Shown: one piece after another, positions 42,445-50,469 of the stretch
Layout: each line of letters opens with the position of its first letter
Numbering within the stretch: position 1 is the stretch's first letter
Source: Clostridiales bacterium
GTDB taxonomy: Bacteria; Bacillota; Clostridia; Christensenellales; Aristaeellaceae
Reading direction: 5' to 3'
DNA length: 64,000 nucleotides
Assembly (NCBI GenBank): GCA_004555535.1
Contig: SFHU01000001.1
Coordinates: 1 to 64,000 of the forward strand
The notes under the pieces: model-generated
The model's input: only the letters and a program-made list of their open reading frames with translations
Database searches by the model: none
What the model was told of the DNA's origin: nothing
Made by a program: the position numbers and the translations under genes

Positions 42445-44700
42445 TCAGCTTCTCAATTCAACCTGCTTCCCCTTGAGCGCAACCGTCAGCGGCTCGCCGG
42501 AGAGCAGCCTGAGGCCCGTGCTCTCGCGCGTGACGCTGACCTCGATCAGCCGTCCGCGATAGACGATCTTGAAGGCGTAGCCGTCCCAGCCGTCGGGCAG
42601 CTGCGGGTCAAAGCTCAGCTCGCCCGTGATCGTGCGCATGCCGGCAAAGCCCTGCACGATGGAGAGCCAGCTGCCCGCCATCGAGGTGATGTGCAGGCCG
42701 TCGCCGGTGTCGTTGTTGATGTTGTCCAGATCCAGCCGCGCCGTGCGCTGGTAGAGCTCCTGCGCCTTGTCGAGCCTGCCGATGGAGGCGGCGAGGATGC
42801 TGTGCACACAGGGCGAGAGGCTCGACTCATGCACCGTCATCGGCTCGTAGAACTCGAAGTTCCGGCGGATCGTCTCCTTGTCGTAGAGGTGCTCCAGGAA
42901 ATACAGGCCCTGGAGCGTGTCGGCCTGCTTGATGAAGCAGGAGCGCAGGATCTTGTCCCAGCTCCAGTGCTGGTTGATCGGCCGCTCCTCGCTTGAGAGG
43001 CTCGAGGCCGGGCGCAGCTCCTTGTCAAGGAACGTGTCGTGCTGCACGAAGATGCCCAGCTCCTCGTCACAGGGCAGATACATCTTCTCGCTGATCTCCC
43101 TAAAGCGGCGCAGCTCCTCCGCGCCGACGCCCAGCGTCTGCGCCTTCTCGCGCGGCACGAGCATCAGCTGCTCCGCCGTATAGGAAAGCACCCAGGCGGC
43201 CATGCGGTTGGTGTACCAGTTATTATTGACGTTATTTTCGTATTCATTCGGGCCGGTCACGCCGTGGATCATGTAGCAGTCCTTTTTCGCGCAGTAATGG
43301 ACGCGGCCCGCCCAGAAGCGCGCGATGCCCAGCAGCACGTCGATGCCATAGGTATCCAGATAGCCGCGGTCGCCGGTGTACTGCGTATAGGCGTAGATCG
43401 CGTAGGCGATGGCGCTGTTGCGGTGGATCTCCTCGAAGGTGATCTCCCACTCGTTGTGGCACTCGACGCCGGTGAAGGTGACCATCGGATAGAGCGCGCC
43501 GGGCAGCCCCTGCTCGCGGGCGTTGTGGTAGGCGCCGTCGAGCTGGAGCCAGCGGTATTTGAGCAGATTCTGCGCGACCTCCTCGCCCGCAATCGCGGTA
43601 TACAGCGGCAGGCAGTAGGCCTCGGTATCCCAGTACGTCGCGCCGCCGTATTTTTCGCCCGTGAAGCCCTTGGGGCCGATGTTCAGCCGCGCGTCCTCGC
43701 CGTAATAGGTCGAGAAGAGCTGGAAGATGTTGAAGCGGATGCCCTGCTGCGCGGCGACGTCGCCCGCGATGAGGACGTCGGCCTTCTCCCAGCGGCGAGC
43801 CCAGGCGCGCTCCTGCTCGCGGCGCAGCGCGTCATAGCCGGCCTGCTGCGCGGCCATGGCGCCGTCATGCGCGGAAAGGGCGAACGCCTCCTCGCTGTGG
43901 TCGCGGCTGGTCGTCACGCAGACGAACTTGTCGCAGCCGACGGTCTGCCCCGGCTCGCAGTCAAAGACAAGCTTGCGGCAGACATAGCCCTCCTGGGTCG
44001 AGGTCTTGTTCTTGCGCGGCTTTTCGGTGGGCGTGACGGCCATCGCGCCGACGACCGCGAAGCGCGGCGTGCCGAAGGGATTCTCCTTCGTGCGCACGGC
44101 GACGCTCAGCACGCCGCTCTCGGACTCCTCCTCGCCCTCAAAGAGCCAGAACGTCTCGTCATAGTTGGCATCCTCGTTGTGCACGTCGGCGTCAATGGCC
44201 GGCAGCAGCGCGACCTTGCAGGCGTAGTCCGCCGTGACGCGGCAGCGCAGCGCGAGAATCTCCGGTCTGTCGATGGACACGAAGCGCTCAAAGCTCACGC
44301 GCACCGTGCCGCCCTCGCGGCGGATGACGAAGTCGCGCGAGAGGACGCCCTCGCGCATGTCGAGCATCCGCGTGAAGGAGACGACCTCGTCCGTCGCCAG
44401 GTCGATATCCTCCCTGTCGATGCGCACGCGCAGGGAGATGATGTTCATCGCGTTGATGACCTTGCCGAAGTAGAGCGGATAGCCGTTCTTCCACCAGCCC
44501 ACGCGCGTCTTGTCCGGGAACCAGACGCCCGCCAGATAGGTGCCCCGGTGGCAGTCTCCGCTGTAACGCTCCTCGAAATTGCCGCGCATGCCCATGTGCC
44601 CGTTGCCGATGGAGGTCATCGACTCGGACAGGCGCATGTCTTCGCGGTGCAGCTCGCGCTCCACGAGCCGCCAGGGATCATAGGCAAACAGTGTCTTCAT
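42445..44700 (-). CDS. Glycoside hydrolase family 65 disaccharide phosphorylase
   Basis: 751 residues, cytosolic. N-terminal beta-sandwich, helical linker, (alpha/alpha)6 barrel and small C-terminal beta domain. The general acid is Glu486 in VTGPNEYENNVNNNWYTN and YWDTE (356-360) lies at the active site; a KQADTLQG loop later binds phosphate. GH65 enzymes phosphorolyse maltose, trehalose, kojibiose or nigerose to beta-glucose-1-phosphate plus glucose; the exact sugar is not readable. ATG at 44700 is preferred over an upstream in-frame TTG at 44712. Confidence 0.92.
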   Translation of the reverse strand: MKTLFAYDPWRLVERELHREDMRLSESMTSIGNGHMGMRGNFEERYSGDCHRGTYLAGVWFPDKTRVGWWKNGYPLYFGKVINAMNIISLRVRIDREDIDLATDEVVSFTRMLDMREGVLSRDFVIRREGGTVRVSFERFVSIDRPEILALRCRVTADYACKVALLPAIDADVHNEDANYDETFWLFEGEEESESGVLSVAVRTKENPFGTPRFAVVGAMAVTPTEKPRKNKTSTQEGYVCRKLVFDCEPGQTVGCDKFVCVTTSRDHSEEAFALSAHDGAMAAQQAGYDALRREQERAWARRWEKADVLIAGDVAAQQGIRFNIFQLFSTYYGEDARLNIGPKGFTGEKYGGATYWDTEAYCLPLYTAIAGEEVAQNLLKYRWLQLDGAYHNAREQGLPGALYPMVTFTGVECHNEWEITFEEIHRNSAIAYAIYAYTQYTGDRGYLDTYGIDVLLGIARFWAGRVHYCAKKDCYMIHGVTGPNEYENNVNNNWYTNRMAAWVLSYTAEQLMLVPREKAQTLGVGAEELRRFREISEKMYLPCDEELGIFVQHDTFLDKELRPASSLSSEERPINQHWSWDKILRSCFIKQADTLQGLYFLEHLYDKETIRRNFEFYEPMTVHESSLSPCVHSILAASIGRLDKAQELYQRTARLDLDNINNDTGDGLHITSMAGSWLSIVQGFAGMRTITGELSFDPQLPDGWDGYAFKIVYRGRLIEVSVTRESTGLRLLSGEPLTVALKGKQVELRS

Positions 44701-44787
44701 GGAAGAATTCAACCTTTCTTGCCGGCGGGGCCGGCCCTCGCTCCGGAGGCGGATTCCTGTCAGTCAAAAAACGCTTGTCAAAAAGGG

Positions 44788-44812
44788 AAAAAAGCCGCAC
44801 GAAACGGCGGCT
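44788..44812 (-). terminator. Terminator after the YhcH gene
   Basis: On the minus strand AAGCCG/CGGCTT with a 9-nt loop runs into TTTTTTCCC. It separates YhcH from the GH65 gene, which must have its own start signals; I do not see a good -10 for it. Confidence 0.65.
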
Positions 44813-44821
44813 TGTGCGCAA

Positions 44822-45262
44822 TCACAGCACGGGGATCTTGACGACCACCTTGCGGTAGTGCTTCTGGAACTGCTCGTGGCAGGCGGCCTTGTGTCCGTCG
44901 CTGGGGAACATGAGGAAGAACATGCCCGGGCGCACGGAGATGGACGTCGACTTGCCCGTGTAGAAGTAGTTGTCGTGCTCCGGGTCCTCGCTGCGCAGGT
45001 TGAGCTCCTGGATGTGCGCCCAGCTCATGCGCTCGCCGCCGGAGATGCAGTACTGCAGATCGATGTATTTCTTATGGGACTCCAGCTCGACGGTGTCCAG
45101 CTGGCGGGTATCTCCCTCCGACACCGTGGCAAACAGGCCGTTCTCCAGCTCATAGCGGCCCGGCTCGAGGTCCGGCGCCTCGGAGAGAAAAGCAAAGGCC
45201 TGCTCCATTTCAGGGTGAAGCGGATAATAGCGCTCCTGTTCTTCAATTCGATCGATGATCAC
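44822..45262 (-). CDS. YhcH/YjgK/YiaL family protein (EbgC-like)
   Basis: 146 residues. Cupin-like family, represented by EbgC and YiaL, with metal-binding positions in the HKKYIDLQYCISGGE and PSDGHKAACH segments. Members are linked to sialic-acid and beta-galactoside metabolism, perhaps as sugar isomerase or mutarotase. The GTG start at 45262 is chosen because AAGGAGG lies 9 nt upstream; MIIDRIEEQ is the usual N-terminus. Confidence 0.85.
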   Translation of the reverse strand: MIIDRIEEQERYYPLHPEMEQAFAFLSEAPDLEPGRYELENGLFATVSEGDTRQLDTVELESHKKYIDLQYCISGGERMSWAHIQELNLRSEDPEHDNYFYTGKSTSISVRPGMFFLMFPSDGHKAACHEQFQKHYRKVVVKIPVL

Positions 45263-45318
45263 AGGGATCAGCCTCCTTCTTGTCATCCATCTCATTATAA
45301 GGCAAGCGAAAAAAACAG

Positions 45319-46374
45319 TCAATCCCCCGCTTGCCTGTCCGCCTCATAGGAAGCAGCAAACGCGCTGACGAGCTGGCGGATGCGCTCGCTGCCCTCCTCC
45401 ATATTCTCAACCGAGGTCACGCGGTTTTCCCCCGCCGCCATCGCGCGCATGACCGCGTCGCTGATGTCGCCCGAATGATGGGAGTAGTCAAAGTAGTTGT
45501 CAAGGTCCGTGATCCACTCCCCGCGGGAGGAAAAGTCGAAGATCTTCACATTCGGATACTCAAGCAGCAGCTCGCAGACCCGCGCGCGCGAGCGGAACTG
45601 CTGCTCCGAGAGGCCGCCGCAGGTCATCAGATACCAGTAGGCGACGGAATACGGCGGCATGTAGATGACAAACTCCGTCTCCGGATGCGCGGCGATATAC
45701 GGCTCCAGGTGGCGCGTGATGTTCTCCGTCGAGCGCTCCAGCCGGGTGTCGGCGGGCAGCATTTCGCTGTGGGCGATGACGTCGGGCAGCGCGTCATAGA
45801 CGCTCTGCGCGCCGAAGGTCACGTCCGTCCACTGGTACATGTCATCGCGCTTCGTGTCAAGCGGCTTGCCCAGGTTTTGAAGCATCTTCGGGATGCGCAC
45901 CAGCAGCACGTCGAGGCTGAGCAGATAGTTCACGTCGTCGGGCAGGCTGTCGTTCCACAGATAGGGATAGATCTCCTCCATGTCCTCCGGCGGGCCCATG
46001 AGGCTGTACGCGTCCACGGCGAGGATCGCGAGCTTCAGCTCATGCGTCTCAAGCACATGCGCAAGCTGCCAGCCCATCTGCGCCGTATGCGAGCCGCGCA
46101 TGGGCAGCTTGACGCTCGAGACGCCGAAGGCCTCGTCGATCACCGAGGGATGGCTCATCTCGACCATCGACGTGCCGAGGATCACGGCGTCGTAATCGTA
46201 GTTTTTCGCGATGCCGGGGTTGTTGTAGCTCTCCTGGTCGTACAGCGGCAGGATGGCGGATTCGCGGTAATGCTCAAAGGGATCGACGAGATAGACCGCC
46301 AGCGCGCAGAGCGCCAGCAGCACAAGGAGAAGGGCGAGGACGGCGACTGTCCAGCGTTTGGCTTTTAAAAGCAT
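45319..46374 (-). CDS. Membrane-anchored SGNH-hydrolase-like protein
   Basis: 351 residues. One N-terminal TM (about 8-30), the rest extracytoplasmic. Block I YDAVILGTSMVEM (Gly-Thr-Ser) and a late DYSHHSGDISDAVM are consistent with an SGNH/DltD-AlgX-like fold that acts on acylated envelope polymers. Full catalytic triad not proven by eye. ATG at 46374 has GGAG upstream. Confidence 0.65.
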   Translation of the reverse strand: MLLKAKRWTVAVLALLLVLLALCALAVYLVDPFEHYRESAILPLYDQESYNNPGIAKNYDYDAVILGTSMVEMSHPSVIDEAFGVSSVKLPMRGSHTAQMGWQLAHVLETHELKLAILAVDAYSLMGPPEDMEEIYPYLWNDSLPDDVNYLLSLDVLLVRIPKMLQNLGKPLDTKRDDMYQWTDVTFGAQSVYDALPDVIAHSEMLPADTRLERSTENITRHLEPYIAAHPETEFVIYMPPYSVAYWYLMTCGGLSEQQFRSRARVCELLLEYPNVKIFDFSSRGEWITDLDNYFDYSHHSGDISDAVMRAMAAGENRVTSVENMEEGSERIRQLVSAFAASYEADRQAGD

Positions 46375-46403
46375 GGGGCGCTCCTTTCCGTGCGGATGCC
46401 ATG

Positions 46404-46433
46404 ATTATAGCATGACGCGCGCGCGGCGCGCAA
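46404..46433 (-). promoter_or_regulatory. Promoter of the SGNH-like gene
   Basis: TTGCGC (46428-46433), 18-bp spacer, TATAAT (46404-46409). Confidence 0.45.
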
Positions 46434-46478
46434 GGGCGCGCGCGGCGGGCTTGCGCGCCGCCGTTTTGGCGATTGAAA

Positions 46479-46505
46479 ACGGCCGGCGCTTGACACGCCG
46501 GCCGT
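46479..46505. repeat. Perfect inverted repeat around the antisense-RNA -35 box
   Basis: ACGGCCGGCG (46479-46488) and CGCCGGCCGT (46496-46505) flank CTTGACA, i.e. the -35 hexamer is the loop. On the minus strand the stem runs into TTTTC, so it could also serve as a terminator. Confidence 0.8.
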
Positions 46506-46518
46506 CCCGTAGTACAAT
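46490..46518 (+). promoter_or_regulatory. Promoter of the candidate antitoxin RNA
   Basis: Perfect TTGACA (46490-46495), 17-bp spacer, TACAAT (46513-46518). It is among the strongest promoters in the window and no ORF lies downstream before the terminator. Confidence 0.8.
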
Positions 46519-46524
46519 ACAGTC

Positions 46525-46628
46525 AGGAGATGGTCGTCTCGCACGCCAGTCCCCACTTCGGGAATGACGAAGAAAACAAGCCATGCCGCCGTTGTAGCCC
46601 TAACTACACGGCGGCTTGCTTGTTATTT
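46525..46628 (+). ncRNA. Candidate type I antitoxin RNA
   Basis: Predicted roughly 100-nt transcript from the 46490 promoter to the hairpin at 46575-46624. It overlaps the 3' end of the toxin mRNA, including its stop codon, as RatA does with txpA or RNA II with RNA I of the par locus. Ends are predicted, not measured. Confidence 0.65.
46575..46628. terminator. Shared bidirectional terminator of toxin mRNA and antitoxin RNA
   Basis: GCCGCCGTTGTAG (46585-46597) pairs with CTACACGGCGGC (46604-46615) with one bulge; AACAAGC (46575-46581) pairs with GCTTGTT (46618-46624). The plus strand ends TTGTTATTT; the minus strand ends GTTTTCTT. Confidence 0.8.
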
Positions 46629-46712
46629 GCTACCCAGCATGTATACTGAGATCAGCAAAGAAGCGACGGAAGCGATAAAGCCCAAAAGGCTCAGCAAATC
46701 CCCGTTGCTCAT
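46623..46712 (-). CDS. Candidate 29-residue hydrophobic toxin of a type I toxin-antitoxin locus
   Basis: Encodes MSNGDLLSLLGFIASVASL followed by LISVYMLGSK: one membrane helix with a charged end, the form of Fst/TxpA/BsrG-like and holin-like toxins. GAGGAGGTG ends 5-6 nt before the ATG, an excellent ribosome site for such a small frame. It has its own strong promoter (46787-46815) and converges on an antisense RNA with a shared terminator. Below the size normally called by gene finders. Membrane toxicity is inferred from form. Confidence 0.7.
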   Translation of the reverse strand: MSNGDLLSLLGFIASVASLLISVYMLGSK

Positions 46713-46786
46713 AAGCTCACCTCCTCTTCTGTATGACAGAAGCGGAGAAACCACCGTGCAAGGCTCCTGACCTGCACCACAAAGCC

Positions 46787-46815
46787 ATCATATCACAGGC
46801 AGCATCCGTTTTCAA
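46787..46815 (-). promoter_or_regulatory. Promoter of the candidate toxin gene
   Basis: TTGAAA (46810-46815), 17-bp spacer, TATGAT (46787-46792). Leader about 67 nt, long enough for inhibitory folding as in other type I toxins. Confidence 0.75.
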
Positions 46816-46841
46816 GCCCGAAGGGGCTTTCCTTTTTTCTG

Positions 46842-46870
46842 TTGGCAATTTCTGCACGAAAGGGTATAAT
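46842..46870 (+). promoter_or_regulatory. deoD promoter
   Basis: TTGGCA (46842-46847), 17-bp spacer, TATAAT (46865-46870). Confidence 0.75.
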
Positions 46871-46933
46871 AGGAGCATACGGTCCGCGGGGTTTGCTCCC
46901 GACCGAACGACGACAGAGAAAGGGGCTGCTTGC

Positions 46934-47647
46934 ATGGCCAATCCCAATATCCCGACTCCCCATATCACCGCGAAGGAGGGCGACTTCGCCCGCACCGTGC
47001 TGATGCCCGGCGACCCGCTGCGCTCCAAGTTCATCGCGGAAACGTACCTTGAAAACCCCGTGCTGGTCAACAACACGCGCGGCGTGCAGGGCTATACCGG
47101 CGCCTACAAGGGCAAGCGCGTCTCCGTGATGGCCTCCGGCATGGGCATGCCGTCCATCGGCATCTACTCCTATGAGCTGTTCAACTTCTACGGCGTGGAG
47201 AACATCATCCGCGTCGGCACGGCGGGCGGCATCGGCGACAACGTGCACGTGCGCGACATCGTCATCGGCATGAGCGCGTACACGAATTCGAACTTCGGCA
47301 GGCAGTACGGCTTTGACGGCAACGTCGCGCCCTGCTGCTCCTTCAGGCTCCTCGAGGCGGCGGTCAAGGCCGCGCGCGGCATGGGCATCGAGCCGAACGT
47401 CGGCGCGCTGTATTCCTCCGACATCTTCTACGACGAGGCCGGCGGCGCGGGCAAGCTCAAGAAGCTGGGCGTGCTGGCAACGGAGATGGAAACCGCCGCG
47501 CTCTACCTCAACGCCGCGCGCGCGGGCAAGAACGCGCTGGCCATCTGCACGATCTCCGACCACATCTTCACCGGCGAATCCCTGCCGGCGCAGGAGCGGC
47601 AGGTCAGCTTCACGCAGATGATGGAAATCGCGCTGGAAATTGCGTAA
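46934..47647 (+). CDS. deoD: Purine-nucleoside phosphorylase, DeoD type
   Basis: 237 residues, the usual hexameric bacterial PNP. MANPNIPTPHITAKEGDFA start, PGDPLRSKFIAETYL (phosphate site), VGTAGGIG, LATEMETAALY (ribose site) and TISDHIFTGE (base-binding Asp) are all canonical. It salvages purine nucleosides to base plus ribose-1-phosphate. Start has AAAGGGGC upstream, a modest ribosome site. Followed 14 nt later by the YbaK-type gene. Confidence 0.96.
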   Translation: MANPNIPTPHITAKEGDFARTVLMPGDPLRSKFIAETYLENPVLVNNTRGVQGYTGAYKGKRVSVMASGMGMPSIGIYSYELFNFYGVENIIRVGTAGGIGDNVHVRDIVIGMSAYTNSNFGRQYGFDGNVAPCCSFRLLEAAVKAARGMGIEPNVGALYSSDIFYDEAGGAGKLKKLGVLATEMETAALYLNAARAGKNALAICTISDHIFTGESLPAQERQVSFTQMMEIALEIA

Positions 47648-47661
47648 ACAGAGAGAGCGCC

Positions 47662-48129
47662 ATGAGCATCGAAAGAGCGCGGGCCCACCTGCAAAAGCAC
47701 GGGCTCGCGGACAGAATCATCGAATTGGACGTCTCCAGCGCGACGGTCGCCCTGGCGGCGCAGGCGCTGAACTGCGAGAGCAACCGCATTGCCAAGACGC
47801 TCTCCTTCTCGCGCGGCGAGGGCGCGATCCTCATCCTCGCGGCGGGCGACGCGCGCATCAACAACGCGAAATTCAAGGCCCGCTTCGGCATGAAGGCGCA
47901 CATGCTGCCCCACGACGCCGTCGAGCCGCTGATCGGCCACGCGGTCGGCGGGGTCTGCCCGTTCGGCATCAATCCCGGCGTGCCGGTGTATCTGGATGAA
48001 TCGCTGCGCGCGTTTGACATCGTCTATCCCGCGGCGGGCACGGCCGCCAGCGCCGTGCGCCTGAGCCTCGAGGAGCTCGAGCGCGCCAGCGAGGCCGAAG
48101 GCTGGGTCGATGTCTGCAAGGCGCTTTGA
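47662..48129 (+). CDS. YbaK/EbsC-type aminoacyl-tRNA deacylase
   Basis: 155 residues. Trans-editing domain that hydrolyses mischarged tRNA (typically Cys-tRNA-Pro or Ala-tRNA-Pro). The essential lysine is Lys45 in RIAKTL; GGVCPFGINPGVPVYLDESL is the conserved family loop. Likely co-transcribed with deoD. Confidence 0.92.
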   Translation: MSIERARAHLQKHGLADRIIELDVSSATVALAAQALNCESNRIAKTLSFSRGEGAILILAAGDARINNAKFKARFGMKAHMLPHDAVEPLIGHAVGGVCPFGINPGVPVYLDESLRAFDIVYPAAGTAASAVRLSLEELERASEAEGWVDVCKAL

Positions 48130-48130
48130 C

Positions 48131-48289
48131 CGCCGCGAAGCGAAGAAGGGTCAAGGGGCTTAGCCCCTTGCGGGGTCTGGGGCAGCGCCCCAGGCAGGCT
48201 TGGGCGGCAGCCCAACGTTCCCTAATCAATCATTCAAGAAAACGTAGTCTCAGAGCAGGCTGCAAAGCAGCCTACGATTGAGACGGGTT
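48131..48289 (+). repeat. Intergenic element A, copy 8 (complete A1-A5)
   Basis: Begins at the YbaK stop. A1 GCGAAGCGAAGAAGGG, A2 AAGGGGCTTAGCCCCTT, A3 TGGGGCAGCGCCCCA, A4 TTGGGCGGCAGCCCAA, A5 AGGCTGC-AAA-GCAGCCT inside GTCTCA...TGAGAC. Best reference copy. With element B it fills most of the 48130-48574 gap. Confidence 0.92.
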
Positions 48290-48355
48290 ATCCATGCCAG
48301 GGCGGCTGGAAGCTTCTCAGCTGAAACGATCCGGGATTTCAGTAAAACCTCATTT

Positions 48356-48475
48356 GCGTCTGGGAAGACGCGCTCCGCGGGCCAGAGGGCGGAGGAGGGA
48401 TCTCGACCTCCCCCCTCCACCCTCTGGACTCCCCCACCCCCTCGAAACGACCAGGGCTGCGGCCCTGGACCCGGG
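48356..48475 (-). repeat. Intergenic element B, diverged full copy
   Basis: Inverted. CCAGGGCCGCAGCCCTGG, a CAGAGGG/CCCTCTG stem where the other copies have AAGAGGG/CCCTCTT (paired change), GGAGGG/CCCTCC core and hairpin GCGTCT-GGGA-AGACGC, whose loop sequence is complementary to that at 42 kb. Confidence 0.85.
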
Positions 48476-48574
48476 GCTTTTCTCGTGCTTTGTAAAAGAA
48501 CGGCTCTTACCATAAAGCGTCCGTTTCTGCACATGATTTTACTACCGTCCCCCACGGGACAGGAAGGACACCAC

Positions 48575-49387
48575 ATGCTCAATAGAATCTTCATCTCCGC
48601 CGACATCGAGGGCACCTGCGGCATCGCCCACTGGGACGAGACCGAGCTGGGCAAGGGCGAATACGAATACTTCCGCCGTCAGATGACCGCCGAGGTCGCC
48701 GCCGCGTGCGAGGGCGCGCAGGCCGGCGGCAGCGACGGCATCACCATCAAGGACGCGCACGACAGCGCGCGCAACCTGATTCCCGCGAGCCTGCCGGAGG
48801 GCATCGAGATCTTCCGCGGCTGGGGCAGCGACATCCACTCCATGATGTCCGGCATCGACTCGAGCTTCTGCGGCGCGATCTTCACCGGCTATCATTCCTC
48901 CTCCAACACCGACACCAGCCCGCTCTCCCACACGATGAACCTGAACAACACCTCCGTCACGATCAACGGCATTCAGGCCAGCGAGATGCTGATCAACGCC
49001 TTCACGGCGGCGTATTACGACGTGCCGCTGCTGCTGGTGACGGGCGACCTGGGCGTCTGCGAGCAGGCGAAGCGCCTCAACCCGAACATCGTGACCGTCC
49101 CCGTGCAGAAGGGCCGCGGCAACGGCACGATCTCCATCCATCCCGCCGAGGCCGTGCGCCGCATCCGCGAGGCGGCGGAGACCGCCGTGCGCGAGGGAAT
49201 CAAAAACCCGGACAGCTTCCGCATCGACCTGCCCAACAAGTTCGACGTGGAGGTCGAGTTCCGCCAGCATCAGCACGCCCGCCGCGCCAGCTTCTATCCG
49301 GGCGTGCGGCAGACCGCGCCGCGAAAGGTGCTCTTCAGCTCCGACGCGTACTATGACGTGCTGCGGTTCTTCATGTTCTGCCTGTAA
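48575..49387 (+). CDS. M55-family D-aminopeptidase (DppA-like)
   Basis: 270 residues, cytosolic zinc peptidase. N-terminal FISADIEGTCGI gives the first metal ligands (Asp8-Glu10 region), with DAHDSARN, YHSSSNTDTSPLSH and NGIQASEMLINA supplying the others. DppA forms a decamer that trims D-Ala-containing peptides. ATG at 48575 with AGGAAGGA upstream. Confidence 0.92.
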   Translation: MLNRIFISADIEGTCGIAHWDETELGKGEYEYFRRQMTAEVAAACEGAQAGGSDGITIKDAHDSARNLIPASLPEGIEIFRGWGSDIHSMMSGIDSSFCGAIFTGYHSSSNTDTSPLSHTMNLNNTSVTINGIQASEMLINAFTAAYYDVPLLLVTGDLGVCEQAKRLNPNIVTVPVQKGRGNGTISIHPAEAVRRIREAAETAVREGIKNPDSFRIDLPNKFDVEVEFRQHQHARRASFYPGVRQTAPRKVLFSSDAYYDVLRFFMFCL

Positions 49388-49402
49388 GCGGGCATAAAAC
49401 GA

Positions 49403-49438
49403 GGGTCTTCTCCTTGGGACGGGAGAAGACCCTTTTTT
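49403..49438 (+). terminator. Terminator of the D-aminopeptidase gene
   Basis: 11-bp perfect stem GGGTCTTCTCC/GGAGAAGACCC, 8-nt loop, then TTTTTT. Confidence 0.92.
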
Positions 49439-49494
49439 GTTCAGGAAGACGCTCCGAAGCCTGGCGCGGCCGAAGGCCGTGACGGATGCAGTCT

Positions 49495-50373
49495 TCACCG
49501 CTCCATGAAGTCCCAGAGCCTTTGCAGCTCCTCCTGGCTGGCGTATTCCAGGATGATTTTGCCCTTCTGCTCGCTGCCCGTGAGGCTGACCTTGAGGCCC
49601 GTCGCGCTGCGCAGCCGCTCGGTCAGCTCCTCATACTCGACGGGGAGCGGATCTGGCTTTTTCTTTTCCTTCTTCTCGGGCGCGTTCTTCGCCGCGGCCT
49701 CGAGCTGGCGCACCGACCAGCCGAATTGCAGCGTCTTGGCGAAGAGATTCGCCTGCTGCTCGCGGTTCTCGATGCCCGCGAGCACGCGCGCATGCCCGGC
49801 GGAGAGCGTCCCGTCGATCACGGCCTGCTGAATCCGCGCGGGCAGGTTCAAAAGCCGCAGCAGGTTGGCGATGGCCGGGCGGCTGCGCCCGAGCCGCTCG
49901 GCGACGGCCTCCTGCGTCAGCGCGCATTCGTTCATCAGCGCGTAAATGCCCTGCGCCTCCTCGATGGGGTTGAGGTCCTCGCGCTGGATGTTCTCCACCA
50001 GCGCGGCCTCCTGCCGCTTGATGTCGTCCCATTCGCGCACAATGGCGGGAATCGTGGAGAGCCCCGCAATGCGCGCCGCGCGCCAGCGGCGCTCGCCCGC
50101 GATGATCGTGTAGCGGCTGCCGCTGCGGGCGACGAGGATCGGCGAGATCACGCCGCTGTGGCGGATGGATTCGGCCAGCGCGAGCAGCGCGTCGTCGTCA
50201 AAGCGCTTGCGCGGCTGGTTGCGGTTGGGATCGATCTCGCCCAGCGGCAGCTCCACGACCGCGCCCTCGGGCGCCGGCGTGCCCGCCTGCGCGGACTCGA
50301 CCGATTCGACAACCTCTTCCACGTCCGGCAGGATCGCGCTCAGGCCCCTGCCCAGCCCCATTTTCTTCGCCAT
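49495..50373 (-). CDS. parB: ParB/Spo0J chromosome-partition protein
   Basis: 292 residues. MAKKMGLGRGLSAILPD N-terminus, then the ParB nuclease/CTPase domain (LPLGEIDPNRNQPRKRFDD, AGERRWRAA, LVENIQREDLNPIEEAQG) and the HTH (LTQEAVAERLGRSRPAIANLLRLL) that binds parS, with a C-terminal dimer domain. The ATG at 50373 has GGGAG; an ATG at 50391 has no ribosome site. No GidA/GidB genes follow, so this is not the standard oriC-proximal order. Confidence 0.95.
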   Translation of the reverse strand: MAKKMGLGRGLSAILPDVEEVVESVESAQAGTPAPEGAVVELPLGEIDPNRNQPRKRFDDDALLALAESIRHSGVISPILVARSGSRYTIIAGERRWRAARIAGLSTIPAIVREWDDIKRQEAALVENIQREDLNPIEEAQGIYALMNECALTQEAVAERLGRSRPAIANLLRLLNLPARIQQAVIDGTLSAGHARVLAGIENREQQANLFAKTLQFGWSVRQLEAAAKNAPEKKEKKKPDPLPVEYEELTERLRSATGLKVSLTGSEQKGKIILEYASQEELQRLWDFMER

Positions 50374-50469
50374 GCTCAGATGCTCCCTCATTCCCGGGGG
50401 AAGGTTCTTCCCCTGATCTTGCGGCGTGACGCCGGTAAATTGGGTCTGTATGCCCGCTTGGCAGGCTCA

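Noticed and set aside
46813..46838. Hairpin AAGCCC-GAAG-GGGCTT followed by TCCTTTTTT as a plus-strand terminator
   Set aside because: The stem is only six base pairs, overlaps the toxin -35 box, and no plus-strand transcript is known to arrive there; possible but not supported.
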